Below, piece by piece: positions 7,787 through 13,048 of a stretch of DNA of 13,048 nt. The notes under the pieces are model-generated. The model searched no databases. It was not told the DNA's origin and saw only the letters and a list, made by a program, of their open reading frames with translations. Position 1 is the first letter of the stretch; each line of letters opens with the position of its first letter. The stretch comes from CAZIWX01 sp964543125 (GTDB lineage Bacteria; Fidelibacterota; UBA8477), in NCBI GenBank assembly GCA_964543125.1, contig CAZIWX010000070.1:1-13048 (forward strand). Reading direction: 5' to 3'. The position numbers and the translations under genes were made by a program.

Positions 7787-7921
7787 ACATAACAACCTGG
7801 TTCGCCTGCCTCTGCCGAAAGGGCGTGATTATTAAATCTTACGGATTAAATTTAAGTTCTTTATTTACAATAAAGTAAAGCTCCGTGATCGGCAGAGCAG
7901 ATGAACAAGTGTTCGTTATAC
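7787..7921 (+). repeat. attC-like integron recombination site
   Basis: ACATAAC (7787-7793, R'') and GTTATAC (7915-7921, R') form the outer boxes. Inside them, GTTCGCCTGCCTCTGCCGA (7800-7818) is complementary to TCGGCAGAGCAGATGAAC (7889-7906) except for two mismatches and one unpaired C. The spacers between outer and inner boxes are 6 and 8 nt. This is the attC layout known for integrons: R''-spacer-L''-variable loop-L'-spacer-R', with asymmetric spacers and an extrahelical base. At 135 bp it is at the long end of the known attC range, with an AT-rich 70-nt centre. It lies directly downstream of the secreted-protein gene, as expected for a cassette. Confidence 0.6.
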
Positions 7922-7923
7922 GC

Positions 7924-8281
7924 ATGCCGGAAAGATGTATTCAGATCAAGTCAATTGATATTCGGGATATCGGTCCAGGTGATTATGAGTGGATTCGCAA
8001 AACTCCGCGCGAGCATTGGGGCGGGTCCATTGTTGTGTCGACGATTGTGGCTCATCACCCCAAATGACAACATTTTTGCTCAGAAATTCTATGAGAAACG
8101 TGGATATTCGGTAGCTGCGGTTCATAAAGACGCCATTAGACTATCCAGGAAATTGAAACCTGGTATTCCGTTGATAGGGTTTGGCGGGACTCCGATAGAG
8201 GATGAGATCGGGTACGAATTGATACTCGCGACGTATAACCAGCCCTTAGAACCCGGCCATCCCCCGCTTCAAACGAAGTGA
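7924..8281 (+). pseudogene. GNAT-family N-acetyltransferase, internally deleted and frameshifted
   Basis: The frame opening at ATG 7924 gives a GNAT N-terminus (RDIGPGDYEWIRKTPREHWG, then IVVS). The other half is in the next frame from about 8036: CRRLWLITPNDN, FAQKFYEKRGYSV, and a C-terminus RLSRKLKPGIPLIG. Intact relatives carry about 60 more residues between these parts, including the acetyl-CoA-binding motif A (RxxGxG/A), which is missing here. The junction falls in TGTCG (8036-8040), which can be read as the end of the left part or the start of the right part, as in a deletion between short repeats. The tail runs to a stop at 8279-8281. The gene begins 3 nt after the R' box of the attC-like site, as in a cassette. 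It is not functional as an acetyltransferase. Confidence 0.65.
8233..8239 (+). repeat. Possible left half (R'') of a second attC
   Basis: GTATAAC is the exact reverse complement of GTTATAC (7915-7921), the boundary at which the GNAT relic starts. In a cassette, the start box and the box near its end belong to one attC in the circular form, so perfect complementarity is expected. I find no matching right half downstream, so the site would be truncated. Confidence 0.3.
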
Positions 8282-8413
8282 TTAAAATCCCCGCTTTTAT
8301 TCTCCCCTTGAAAAGGGGCGCAAATCCTGGAGCAAGGCACTTTTAAATGCGGCCAGATTCTTACTTGTCCCCGCGAAGTCCCAATATTTTCCGGATGCGG
8401 ACGGACGCTTTTC
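8282..8413. other. Intergenic spacer upstream of pstS with a short hairpin
   Basis: CCCCTT (8304-8309) and AAGGGG (8313-8318) form a 6-bp hairpin with a GAA loop. No T-run follows on either strand, so it is probably a dispersed repeat relic and not a terminator. Nothing else is recognisable before the Pho box. Confidence 0.4.
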
Positions 8414-8466
8414 CCTACAGTGTTCTAACATTTTCCTAACTGCAATCTAACGTACCAGTCTTAAAA
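8414..8466 (+). promoter_or_regulatory. Pho-box promoter of the pst operon
   Basis: CTAAC occurs three times at exact 11-bp steps (8425, 8436, 8447), with a partial fourth copy CCTAC at 8414. An AT-rich TTAAAA (8461-8466) follows 9 nt after the last repeat as the -10. This is the clearest PhoB operator of the window and matches in geometry the ones before phoB and the porin leader. Confidence 0.7.
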
Positions 8467-8501
8467 GATCGGGCAATGAAAGCAATTAAAGGAGCAAAAG
8501 G

Positions 8502-9380
8502 ATGAAACACTTTATGCGGATTTTCGCATCTCTGGTTCTGGTTGGCATACTGGCATTTAGCTGTAGTAAAAAATCGAATGAATCCGGTGCGGTTCAGCGC
8601 TACATCACCGTAAAAGGGTCCGACACCATGGTGCATCTGGCCAGTAATTGGGCGGAAGCCTTTATGAAAGCCAATCCTGAGTATGAAGTATCCGTGACAG
8701 GCGGTGGATCCGGTACCGGTATCGCCGCCTTGATCAATGGCACGACCGATGTTTGTATTGCCTCCCGCAATATTAAACCCGGGGAGTTCAGGCTAGCTGA
8801 GAAACAAGGGGTAAAACCGCTTGAACACACCGTCGCTCGCGATGGTATCGCGGTTATCCTGAATCCGGGAAATCCGGTTCAGGAATTGACGGTCGAGCAG
8901 ATTGGTAAAATCTATACCGGCGCTAATACCAATTGGAGTCAGGTAGGTGGTCCGGAGGCCGATATTGTGGTCAATTCCCGGGAATCCAGTTCCGGGACGT
9001 ATGTCTTTTTTCAGGAACATGTCCTCAAAAAAAAGGATTATGTTGCCTCCGCTAACCTGCTGCCGTCCAACGCGGCGATTGTCCAGGCCGTTAGCCAGGA
9101 TCAATATGCTATCGGGTATGTGGGCTTGGGATACGCCACCGGGGCCGCCGGAAAGGTGAAAATTTTGGCTGTAAAAACTGATGCCAATACTCCTGGTGTT
9201 CAGGCCGGTGTGGCAGCAGTCGTGAGCGGCGATTATCCTATCGCACGGGATTTGTACATCTACACCAATGGTGAAGCCCGGGGCCTGATCAAGTCCTTTC
9301 TGGACTTCGTGCTGAGCCCCCCGGGACAACAGATTGTGACTCTCATAGGTGAAATTCCCCTAAAGGCTGTAACGAAATAA
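8502..9380 (+). CDS. pstS: Phosphate ABC transporter substrate-binding lipoprotein PstS
   Basis: This 292-residue protein has a lipoprotein signal peptide ending in LAFSC, with the acylated cysteine at residue 21. The lipobox is loose (A at -3, F at -2), as in FCB bacteria. PstS-family motifs are GSDTM, TGGGSGTGIAALINGTTD, IASRNIKPGE and SRESSSGTYVFF, the last holding serine and threonine phosphate ligands. It should capture phosphate in the periplasm and pass it to PstCA. AAAGGAG at 8488-8494 is 7 nt before the ATG. It follows a three-copy Pho box and is followed right after its stop by a terminator-like hairpin. The length is normal for the compact PstS subfamily. Confidence 0.94.
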   Translation: MKHFMRIFASLVLVGILAFSCSKKSNESGAVQRYITVKGSDTMVHLASNWAEAFMKANPEYEVSVTGGGSGTGIAALINGTTDVCIASRNIKPGEFRLAEKQGVKPLEHTVARDGIAVILNPGNPVQELTVEQIGKIYTGANTNWSQVGGPEADIVVNSRESSSGTYVFFQEHVLKKKDYVASANLLPSNAAIVQAVSQDQYAIGYVGLGYATGAAGKVKILAVKTDANTPGVQAGVAAVVSGDYPIARDLYIYTNGEARGLIKSFLDFVLSPPGQQIVTLIGEIPLKAVTK

Positions 9381-9406
9381 AGTCAGTACGGTAATCTGAC
9401 TTTTTT
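9379..9406 (+). terminator. Intrinsic terminator/attenuator between pstS and pstC
   Basis: AGTCAG (9381-9386) pairs with CTGACT (9396-9401) around a 9-nt loop, extendable to 8 bp by flanking A-T pairs, and is followed by six Ts (9401-9406). It starts at the last bases of the pstS stop codon. Since the pstC gene is 35 bp from pstS and has no other promoter, this should be a partial terminator or 3'-end stabiliser that gives more pstS than pstCAB mRNA. Confidence 0.7.
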
Positions 9407-9415
9407 GGGTGATAC

Positions 9416-10306
9416 ATGATGGCGGCAGCCAATAAAGGGCGGCGCTGGCAGGACAAAGCGGTCCGTACGACACTGTTGGCGGCCGCCTCTACCAGCATAT
9501 TGGCGGTGGTGCTGATCTTTCTGTTTTTAGGCAAGGAAGCACTGCCCTTTTGGTCTGATCCGGGCTTGGGCGCCCTGTGGGATTCCCGTTGGATTCCCGT
9601 TTCCTTTAAAGCCCAGCGCTTTGGCATTATGCCGCTGCTCGGTGGTTCCCTGCTGGTCACTTCCCTGGCAACCTTGATCATGATCCCGTTTGGAGTCGTC
9701 AGCGCCATCTACATGTCGGAAGTTGCAACTAAACCGGAGCGGGAAATCTTGAAACCGTTTATCGAGCTATTAGCAGGCATCCCGTCGGTTATTATCGGTT
9801 TTTTCGGTCTGGTGGTTCTGGGCCCCTGGATCAAAGCCCTGTTTCACCTGGAAACCGGACTGAACGCCTTGACGGGCGCGATATTGTTAGCCTTGATGGC
9901 AATTCCAACCGTGATCTCCATTTCCGAAGATGCGTTGCGGAATGTGCCCCGGTCCTACCAGGAAGCCTCACTGGCTTTGGGCGCCGGCACTATCCAAACG
10001 ATCTGGCGCGTTGTTGTCCCGGCGGGGTTGCCGGGAATCATAGCTGCCGTTATGCTGGGAATGGGACGGGTGATTGGTGAAACGATGGTGGTTTTGATGG
10101 TCACCGGAAATGCGGCGGTTACAACCCTTAATCCCCTGGATTCAGTTCGGACCATGACGGCCACAATTGCGGCTGAAATGGGTGAAGTTGCCTTTGGCGG
10201 CAGCCACTATGCAGCCCTGTTTTGGGTGGGGATTATCCTACTTTTCATCACCTTCGGACTGAATGTGATTGCGCAACGGGTTTTGCATAAGTATCAGCTG
10301 GGTTAA
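9416..10306 (+). CDS. pstC: Phosphate ABC transporter permease PstC
   Basis: This 296-residue inner-membrane permease has about six membrane segments. The cytoplasmic ABC-coupling (EAA) loop reads EDALRNVPRSYQEASLALGA, ending in VVPAGLPGIIAA. PstC-typical motifs are ELLAGIPSVIIGFFGL and GMGRVIGETMVVLMVTGNA. It pairs with PstA to form the channel. GGTGAT before the tandem ATGs (9416, 9419) is the ribosome binding site, so either ATG may be used. It overlaps the pstA start by one base. Confidence 0.93.
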   Translation: MMAAANKGRRWQDKAVRTTLLAAASTSILAVVLIFLFLGKEALPFWSDPGLGALWDSRWIPVSFKAQRFGIMPLLGGSLLVTSLATLIMIPFGVVSAIYMSEVATKPEREILKPFIELLAGIPSVIIGFFGLVVLGPWIKALFHLETGLNALTGAILLALMAIPTVISISEDALRNVPRSYQEASLALGAGTIQTIWRVVVPAGLPGIIAAVMLGMGRVIGETMVVLMVTGNAAVTTLNPLDSVRTMTATIAAEMGEVAFGGSHYAALFWVGIILLFITFGLNVIAQRVLHKYQLG

Positions 10307-11184
10307 TGGGTTCCATGGCTAAAACAACTCCCTCCAAGCTGGCATTTCAGGAAAACATGATCCGGTGGCTGATGCGTTTCCTAACCTATTTCATCGTGCT
10401 GGGGGTAGGCTATATCCTGCTGGATATTGTGATCCGGGGCATCCCTACATTGAGCTGGGAATTTCTCACCGGGTTACCCCGCCGGGGCGGCACGGAAGGT
10501 GGGATTCTGCCGGCCATTGTGGGTACTACTTACCTGATTATCGGCTCCATGGGCGTTGCATTGCCCCTGGGAATGGCCAGTGCTATTTATCTCAGCGAAT
10601 ACGCGGCTCAGGGCCGCTTTACACGCGCCCTGCGGTTAGCAATTGTTACCCTGGCAGGCGTTCCTTCCATTGTCTTCGGATTGTTCGGTCTGGGTTTGTT
10701 TGTGATGTTCTTCGGATTTGGCGCCTCCATCATTTCCGGCAGCCTGACGCTGGCTTTCATGATTCTGCCAACGATCATTGTCTCCAGTGAAGAAGCCTTG
10801 CGCTCGGTGCCTCAATCTTTCCGGGAAGGCAGCCTGGCGCTGGGCGCAACCCGCTGGCAGACAATTTATCAGAATGTTCTACCCTATGCGCTGCCCGGAA
10901 TGTTCACCGGATCAATTTTGGGAATTGGACGGGCGGCGGGCGAAACCGCGCCGATTCTTCTGACCGTGGCCGCCTTCTATTTGCCGGCTCTGCCGGATTC
11001 CATCTTTGATCAAGTGATGGCCTTACCCTATCACCTGTATGTTCTGGCAACCCAACAGCCGGATATTCAAAAAGTGCTGCCCCTGCAGTACGGAACAGCT
11101 TTGGTTCTGTTGTTATTAGTGACGATTTTCAATTTATTGGCTATTTTCCTACGGTTGCGATTCAGAAAGAAATTCAAATGGTAG
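10306..11184 (+). CDS. pstA: Phosphate ABC transporter permease PstA
   Basis: This 292-residue permease has about six membrane segments. It carries PstA motifs GVPSIVFGLFGLGLF, the EAA loop EEALRSVPQSFREGSLALGA and GIGRAAGETAPILLTVAAF. It starts on the A of the pstC stop (TAATG) and is translationally coupled. A second ATG at 10315 is an alternative start, and neither has a strong ribosome binding site. The stop overlaps the pstB start by 7 nt. Confidence 0.93.
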   Translation: MGSMAKTTPSKLAFQENMIRWLMRFLTYFIVLGVGYILLDIVIRGIPTLSWEFLTGLPRRGGTEGGILPAIVGTTYLIIGSMGVALPLGMASAIYLSEYAAQGRFTRALRLAIVTLAGVPSIVFGLFGLGLFVMFFGFGASIISGSLTLAFMILPTIIVSSEEALRSVPQSFREGSLALGATRWQTIYQNVLPYALPGMFTGSILGIGRAAGETAPILLTVAAFYLPALPDSIFDQVMALPYHLYVLATQQPDIQKVLPLQYGTALVLLLLVTIFNLLAIFLRLRFRKKFKW

Positions 11185-11945
11185 ATGGTTTCCCGGCTAA
11201 AATCGAAACAATTGATCTGGAAGTATTTTATGGCAGCCAGCAGGCATTGTTCGGAATTAACACGGAAATCCCGGAACATCGGGTTACAGCGCTTATTGGT
11301 CCGTCGGGTTGTGGTAAATCCACCTATCTGCGCAGCCTGAATCGAATGAATGACATTATTGAAGGGGTGGAACTGCGGGGCAACGTCCGCATTGACGGGA
11401 CCGATATTTATGGCAATGGTGTGGATTTGGCGGCGCTTCGCCGCCGGATTGGCATGGTGTTTCAAAAATCAAATCCCTTCCCCAAATCCATCTATGAAAA
11501 TATTGTATATGGTCCCCGGATCCACGGGGTTAAAAATCGCCCGGCGCTGGACCGGGTGGCGGAGAAGAGCTTGATTGGAGCGGGTTTGTGGGACGAAGTA
11601 AAAGATCGCCTGGGGAAAAGCGCCATGGACTTGTCCGGGGGTCAGCAGCAGCGCTTGTGTATCGCCCGGGCCCTGGCAGTGGATCCTGACATCCTGTTGA
11701 TGGATGAACCGGCATCGGCTCTGGATCCCAAATCAACCGCTCGCATTGAAGACTTGATCGGTGAGTTGCGGAAAAATTACACCATTGTGATTGTTACTCA
11801 TAATATGCAGCAGGCGGCCCGGGTTAGTGACTATACGGCCTTTTTCTATGAAGGACAAATGATTGAATTTGGCGATACCCAAACCATGTTCACCAATCCC
11901 GATAATCCCCAAACCGAAGATTATATTACCGGTCGGTTTGGATAA
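11178..11945 (+). CDS. pstB: Phosphate ABC transporter ATP-binding protein PstB
   Basis: This 255-residue ATPase has all nucleotide-binding motifs: Walker A GPSGCGKST (41-49), Q95 of the Q-loop, signature LSGGQ (152-156), Walker B ILLMDE (172-177) with catalytic E177, D-loop SALD and H208 of the H-loop. SLNRMND after Walker A is typical of PstB. It overlaps the end of pstA and powers phosphate import; with PhoU it relays transport state to PhoR. Confidence 0.95.
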   Translation: MVDGFPAKIETIDLEVFYGSQQALFGINTEIPEHRVTALIGPSGCGKSTYLRSLNRMNDIIEGVELRGNVRIDGTDIYGNGVDLAALRRRIGMVFQKSNPFPKSIYENIVYGPRIHGVKNRPALDRVAEKSLIGAGLWDEVKDRLGKSAMDLSGGQQQRLCIARALAVDPDILLMDEPASALDPKSTARIEDLIGELRKNYTIVIVTHNMQQAARVSDYTAFFYEGQMIEFGDTQTMFTNPDNPQTEDYITGRFG

Positions 11946-11963
11946 GCAAAGAGGACGCCTGAC

Positions 11964-12626
11964 ATGTCTCGGCATCTTGAGCGAGAAATCGAAAATTTAA
12001 AAAAGAAAATCCTGCATGTGAGTGCCCGGGTTGAGGAAAGTCTGCAAGCCGCCATGAAGGCGTTGCGCGAATACAGTGAAGACCTGGCTCGGGCCGTGAT
12101 TGAGGGTGACGAGGAAATCGACGCCCTGGAAGTGGAAGTGGAAGAAGATTGTCTTAAAATTCTGGCGCTCTACCAACCGGTGGCCATTGACTTACGCTTC
12201 ATCGTTTCGGTTTTGAAGATCAACAACGATTTGGAGCGCATCGGTGATTTGGCGACGAACATCGCCGAGAGAGTCCGGGCCCTGGTTCCCGAATCCCGGC
12301 ATGTGGCCATTCCCAATGATATTCCGGAACTGGCACGGCGGTCGCAACAAATGCTGAAACAGAGCCTAGATGCCCTGGTAGCCATGGATGTTGAATTGGC
12401 TCAGAAGGTTTGCGCGGCGGATTACGAAGTGGATCGCCTGCATCGTGAAATGTATCGCTATGTTGAGCAAAAAATTATGGCCGATCTCAAACATACACCG
12501 GCTTATATCCAGGTTTTAGGAATCTCACGCTATCTTGAACGAATTGCGGATCACGCCACTAACATTGCCGAGGATGTCATCTACATGGTGGACGGTGAAA
12601 TTACCCGCCACCGTATTCGCACCTGA
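11964..12626 (+). CDS. phoU: Phosphate signalling protein PhoU
   Basis: This 220-residue helical protein has two PhoU repeats, each a three-helix bundle. Each repeat ends in the metal-binding helix, DLERIGDLATNIAERV and YLERIADHATNIAEDV, with the ExxxDxxxN motif kept in both. A ribosome binding site AGAGGA lies about 8 nt before the ATG and 18 nt separate it from pstB. It should bind PstB and the PhoR PAS region to switch off the response when phosphate is plentiful. It is the last gene of the operon in the window. Confidence 0.93.
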   Translation: MSRHLEREIENLKKKILHVSARVEESLQAAMKALREYSEDLARAVIEGDEEIDALEVEVEEDCLKILALYQPVAIDLRFIVSVLKINNDLERIGDLATNIAERVRALVPESRHVAIPNDIPELARRSQQMLKQSLDALVAMDVELAQKVCAADYEVDRLHREMYRYVEQKIMADLKHTPAYIQVLGISRYLERIADHATNIAEDVIYMVDGEITRHRIRT

Positions 12627-12740
12627 TCAAGTCAAAGAGCTGCATTTTTAAAATAAAGTTCATCACAATATCCAATCCCTGAATAATAAAGTTGGAATAA
12701 TAACGGCGTCTGCCTCGACGGAGGCGAAGCCGCCCTACCG

Positions 12741-12770
12741 CGTGCTCGTGCTCGTGCTCGTACTCGTACT
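12741..12770. repeat. Hexanucleotide tandem repeat
   Basis: Three copies of CGTGCT are followed by two of CGTACT, five 6-bp units in all. The one-base change is shared by the last two units, as expected from duplication of a mutated unit by slippage. Confidence 0.85.
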
Positions 12771-12786
12771 CGATTTCCCCCTTAAT

Positions 12787-12802
12787 CCCCTCTCGGGAGG
12801 GG
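12787..12802. repeat. Hairpin CCCCTC-TCGG-GAGGGG
   Basis: A perfect 6-bp stem closes a TCGG loop. No T-run follows directly, so it is more likely part of a dispersed repeat than a terminator; a similar C-rich hairpin occurs at 8304-8318. Confidence 0.5.
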
Positions 12803-12826
12803 AATTGGGTACTGCTATATTTTTCG

Positions 12827-12895
12827 AAATCCGTCCAATCCGCGCAATCCGCAGCTAAAAAGATCAAACCACAGATTACACAGAGGGCACAGATA
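12827..12895. repeat. 69-bp direct repeat, copy 1
   Basis: This copy matches 12980-13048 at an offset of 153 bp. The last 55 bp (from 12841) differ at one position only (A versus G in CCGC[A/G]GCT). The first 14 bp diverge more. It contains ACAGATTACACAGAGGGCAC, a sequence style common in dispersed non-coding repeats of many environmental genomes. Confidence 0.85.
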
Positions 12896-12979
12896 TAGAG
12901 AAACCACAAATTTCACGAATTCACACGAATTAAATAAAAGGGGGAATGGTTAGTTCGGTTGAAAAAAATCACACACTCT

Positions 12980-13048
12980 AAATCCGCTTCATACGCGCAA
13001 TCCGCGGCTAAAAAGATCAAACCACAGATTACACAGAGGGCACAGATA
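12980..13048. repeat. 69-bp direct repeat, copy 2 (cut by window end)
   Basis: This is the second copy of the unit at 12827. It reaches the window edge, so its real end and any further copies are not visible. The two copies flank AT-rich DNA without a gene. Confidence 0.85.

Larger units (their letters stand above)
12627..13048. other. Non-coding repeat-rich region downstream of phoU
   Basis: These 422 bp hold no credible gene. They contain a GCCTC-GACG-GAGGC hairpin (12712-12725), a hexanucleotide microsatellite, a CCCCTC/GAGGGG hairpin (12787-12802) and two copies of a 69-bp repeat. The pst operon has no obvious T-tailed terminator here. A minus-strand frame across it encodes low-complexity residues and is not a gene. 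Confidence 0.6.

Noticed and set aside
7901..8035. Upstream part of the 126-residue frame as the real N-terminus of the GNAT
   Set aside because: Residues before CRRLWLIT in that frame do not resemble GNAT, whereas the other frame from 7924 does (GDYEWIRKTPREHWG).
8304..8318. CCCCTT-GAA-AAGGGG as a terminator before pstS
   Set aside because: No T-run follows on either strand and no active gene ends just before it.
8246..8428. TTAGAAC (8246-8252) and GTTCTAA (8422-8428) as arms of a second attC
   Set aside because: They are too far apart for an attC, no R' box follows, and the second copy is part of the regular Pho-box repeat.
9416..11184. pstC-pstA as an alternative permease pair (for example molybdate or sulfate)
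   Set aside because: The EAA loops, the GETA/GETM motifs, PstB's SLNRMND and flanking pstS/phoU all fit phosphate transport.
12601..12909. Minus-strand frame of 102 residues with CALCVICG and EYEYEHEHEHA stretches
   Set aside because: It is read from the microsatellite and direct-repeat sequence, overlaps the end of phoU, and has low complexity. It looks like a repeat-derived spurious frame.

Overview
The window is a phosphate-starvation (Pho) locus, probably from an uncultured bacterium of the FCB group (Calditrichota/KSB1/Ignavibacteria-like). This placement is inference. It rests on the very large Asp-box beta-propeller protein with a 'FPNPFNP'-type FlgD-like/T9SS C-terminal domain, a loose lipobox on PstS, and AT-rich intergenic DNA with dispersed repeats. 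There is no rRNA or other taxonomic marker.

Layout. (1) 1-108, minus: the first 36 codons of an unrecognised protein. (2) 269-2809, minus: a secreted 846-residue Asp-box (sortilin/VPS10-like) propeller protein with a C-terminal sorting domain and its own sigma70-like promoter. (3) 3046-5501, plus: phoB-phoR, overlapping by 1 nt. (4) 5502-5834: a leader region with a Pho-box promoter, a possible 25-codon ORF and alternative hairpins. (5) 5835-6803: a small outer-membrane porin-like protein. (6) about 6875-8281: an accessory patch holding a decayed integron-type integrase tail, a small secreted repeat protein, an attC-like recombination site and an internally deleted GNAT acetyltransferase. (7) 8502-12626: pstS-pstC-pstA-pstB-phoU, with an intrinsic terminator-like hairpin right after pstS. 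(8) 12627-13048: non-coding DNA with a hexanucleotide microsatellite, hairpins and a 69-bp direct repeat.

How it works together. PhoR (membrane histidine kinase with HAMP and PAS) and PhoB (OmpR-type regulator) should sense phosphate limitation through PstSCAB/PhoU. Three promoters, in front of phoB, upstream of the porin and in front of pstS, carry CTAAC-like direct repeats at exact 11-bp spacing followed by an AT-rich -10, so they look like one PhoB regulon. The porin would bring phosphate across the outer membrane, PstS captures it, PstCA/PstB import it, and PhoU links transport to PhoR.

The most unusual part is the patch between porin and pstS. It reads as a relic of an integron (integrase C-terminus plus two cassettes) sitting inside the Pho locus. 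The attC-like site has R''/L'' and L'/R' arms, a spacer asymmetry and one extra unpaired base, and the GNAT relic begins 3 nt after its R' box.
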